The translations under genes and the position numbers were made by a program. This document shows, one piece after another, positions 46,529 to 46,952 of a stretch of 46,952 nucleotides of DNA (the stretch's first letter is position 1; the number at the start of each line of letters is the position of its first letter). The DNA comes from a virus. The notes beneath the pieces were generated by a model, which had not been told where the DNA came from, did no database searches, and worked only from the letters and a program-made list of their open reading frames with translations. The stretch spans positions 1-46,952 of IMG/VR virus record IMGVR_UViG_3300046312_000177. One strand, given 5' to 3'.

Positions 46529-46952
46529 TTATTTATTTATTGATTTCACAACCCCAGAAAAAACGACTCCTTCGGATATTCTTTTTGCCGTTATATCTCC
46601 TCTAGCTGTAATCTCCCCACCAGCTATAATCTCCCCACCAGCTATAATCTCCCCACCAGCTCTAATATTGCCATCAGCTTTAATATCCCAACCAGCTCTA
46701 ATATTCCAAGCAGCTATAATATTCCCATCAGCTGTAATATACCAACCAGCTCTAATATACCCATCATTTGTAATAATATCCCCGCCAGCGTAAATCAGTT
46801 CAGCTATAATACTCTTTTTAGATTTAATCCCCGACCCTTTCCTAAAACAAATACCTCCTTTAATATTTAGAGATTTAAACTTTACACTTCCCAAGTCCTC
46901 CTCGCACTCTAAATTTCCATCAAAATTGTCTAGGTTAACCTGTCCGATGTAG
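46529..46952 (-). CDS. Hexapeptide-repeat solenoid protein A, C-terminal part (gene split by contig ends)
   Basis: The record's end cuts the gene; the part from 46826 to 46952 is the same DNA as 1-127, and the gene really continues at 128-180. The part unique to this end (46529-46825) encodes about 98 residues of 6-residue repeats such as YAGGDIITNDGYIRAGWYIT and AGGEIIAGGEIIAGGEITAR, with Ile or Tyr-Ile at every sixth residue, then a short C-terminal tail. The three-fold AGGEII copies come from near-exact 18-bp DNA repeats (46607-46657), so the array is still changing. Like protein B it is probably a beta-solenoid of unknown function. Confidence 0.75.
   Translation of the reverse strand, partial: YIGQVNLDNFDGNLECEEDLGSVKFKSLNIKGGICFRKGSGIKSKKSIIAELIYAGGDIITNDGYIRAGWYITADGNIIAAWNIRAGWDIKADGNIRAGGEIIAGGEIIAGGEITARGDITAKRISEGVVFSGVVKSINK
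46607..46657. repeat. 18-bp tandem repeat in solenoid gene A
   Basis: Three nearly identical 18-bp units (core ATCTCCCCACCAGCTATA) encode consecutive AGGEII hexapeptides. The identity suggests recent expansion. Confidence 0.8.
46826..46952. repeat. Terminal direct repeat, right copy
   Basis: Identical to 1-127. When it is removed the closed circle is 46,825 bp, and the split solenoid gene becomes one continuous ORF across the junction, which supports closure. Confidence 0.9.

Overview
The window looks like one nearly complete, AT-rich (roughly 32% GC by eye), contractile-tailed double-stranded DNA phage genome. Its first and last 127 bases are identical (1-127 and 46826-46952). The record therefore most likely represents a circular or circularly permuted molecule of about 46,825 bp, cut inside a gene. 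The set of a DUF1073-type portal, a Mu F-like minor head protein, DUF2213, a DUF2184 capsid protein, DUF4054, a DUF3383 sheath and a Gp138-type spike is known from medium-sized myoviruses of Gram-negative bacteria. A spanin pair with a lipoprotein and a small outer-membrane beta-barrel candidate also point to a Gram-negative host. Most start codons lack a Shine-Dalgarno sequence and sit behind A/T-rich leaders. The host genus cannot be named from the sequence. I see no integrase, recognisable CI-type repressor, transposase, tRNA or DNA polymerase.

Layout: a divergent control region lies at 853-1090. From it the plus strand runs rightwards as the late arm: an HTH regulator fused to a leucine-rich-like solenoid (1091), small and large terminase (1944-4178), portal and head genes (4180-8918, closed by a strong terminator), connector genes (8959-11060), sheath and tube (11047-12999), tail chaperones with a -1 frameshift (13001-13593), a short tape measure (13574), baseplate (14902-19637), tail fibres (19637-25328), and a lysis and envelope region (25348-29511) with an NlpC/P60-like protein, several small membrane proteins, overlapping spanins and an M15 endolysin.

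The minus strand carries the early arm. Read in its own direction it starts at 852, passes through the contig end and continues from 46952 down to 29575. First comes an accessory block (about 42.7 kb through the junction to 0.85 kb) with two paralogous hexapeptide-repeat proteins, a heptapeptide-repeat protein, a miniature endolysin-like protein, chains of tiny overlapping ORFs, a glycosyltransferase and a duplicated promoter. Then follow an intergenic region with a structured-RNA candidate and origin-like repeats (41.6-42.7 kb), a DUF6291-type replication protein, DnaB helicase, DNA methyltransferase, GNAT protein, RecE-like nuclease, RecT, a ClpP-like protease, YopX, SSB, and two PD-(D/E)XK nuclease candidates. 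The arms converge at 29512-29574.

The most unusual part is the early accessory block. It has duplicated promoters, an exact 147-bp repeat joining two solenoid-repeat genes, recently expanded in-frame DNA repeats, and a truncated endolysin relative that has lost one zinc ligand. I read it as a recombining early module of solenoid proteins whose function is unknown.
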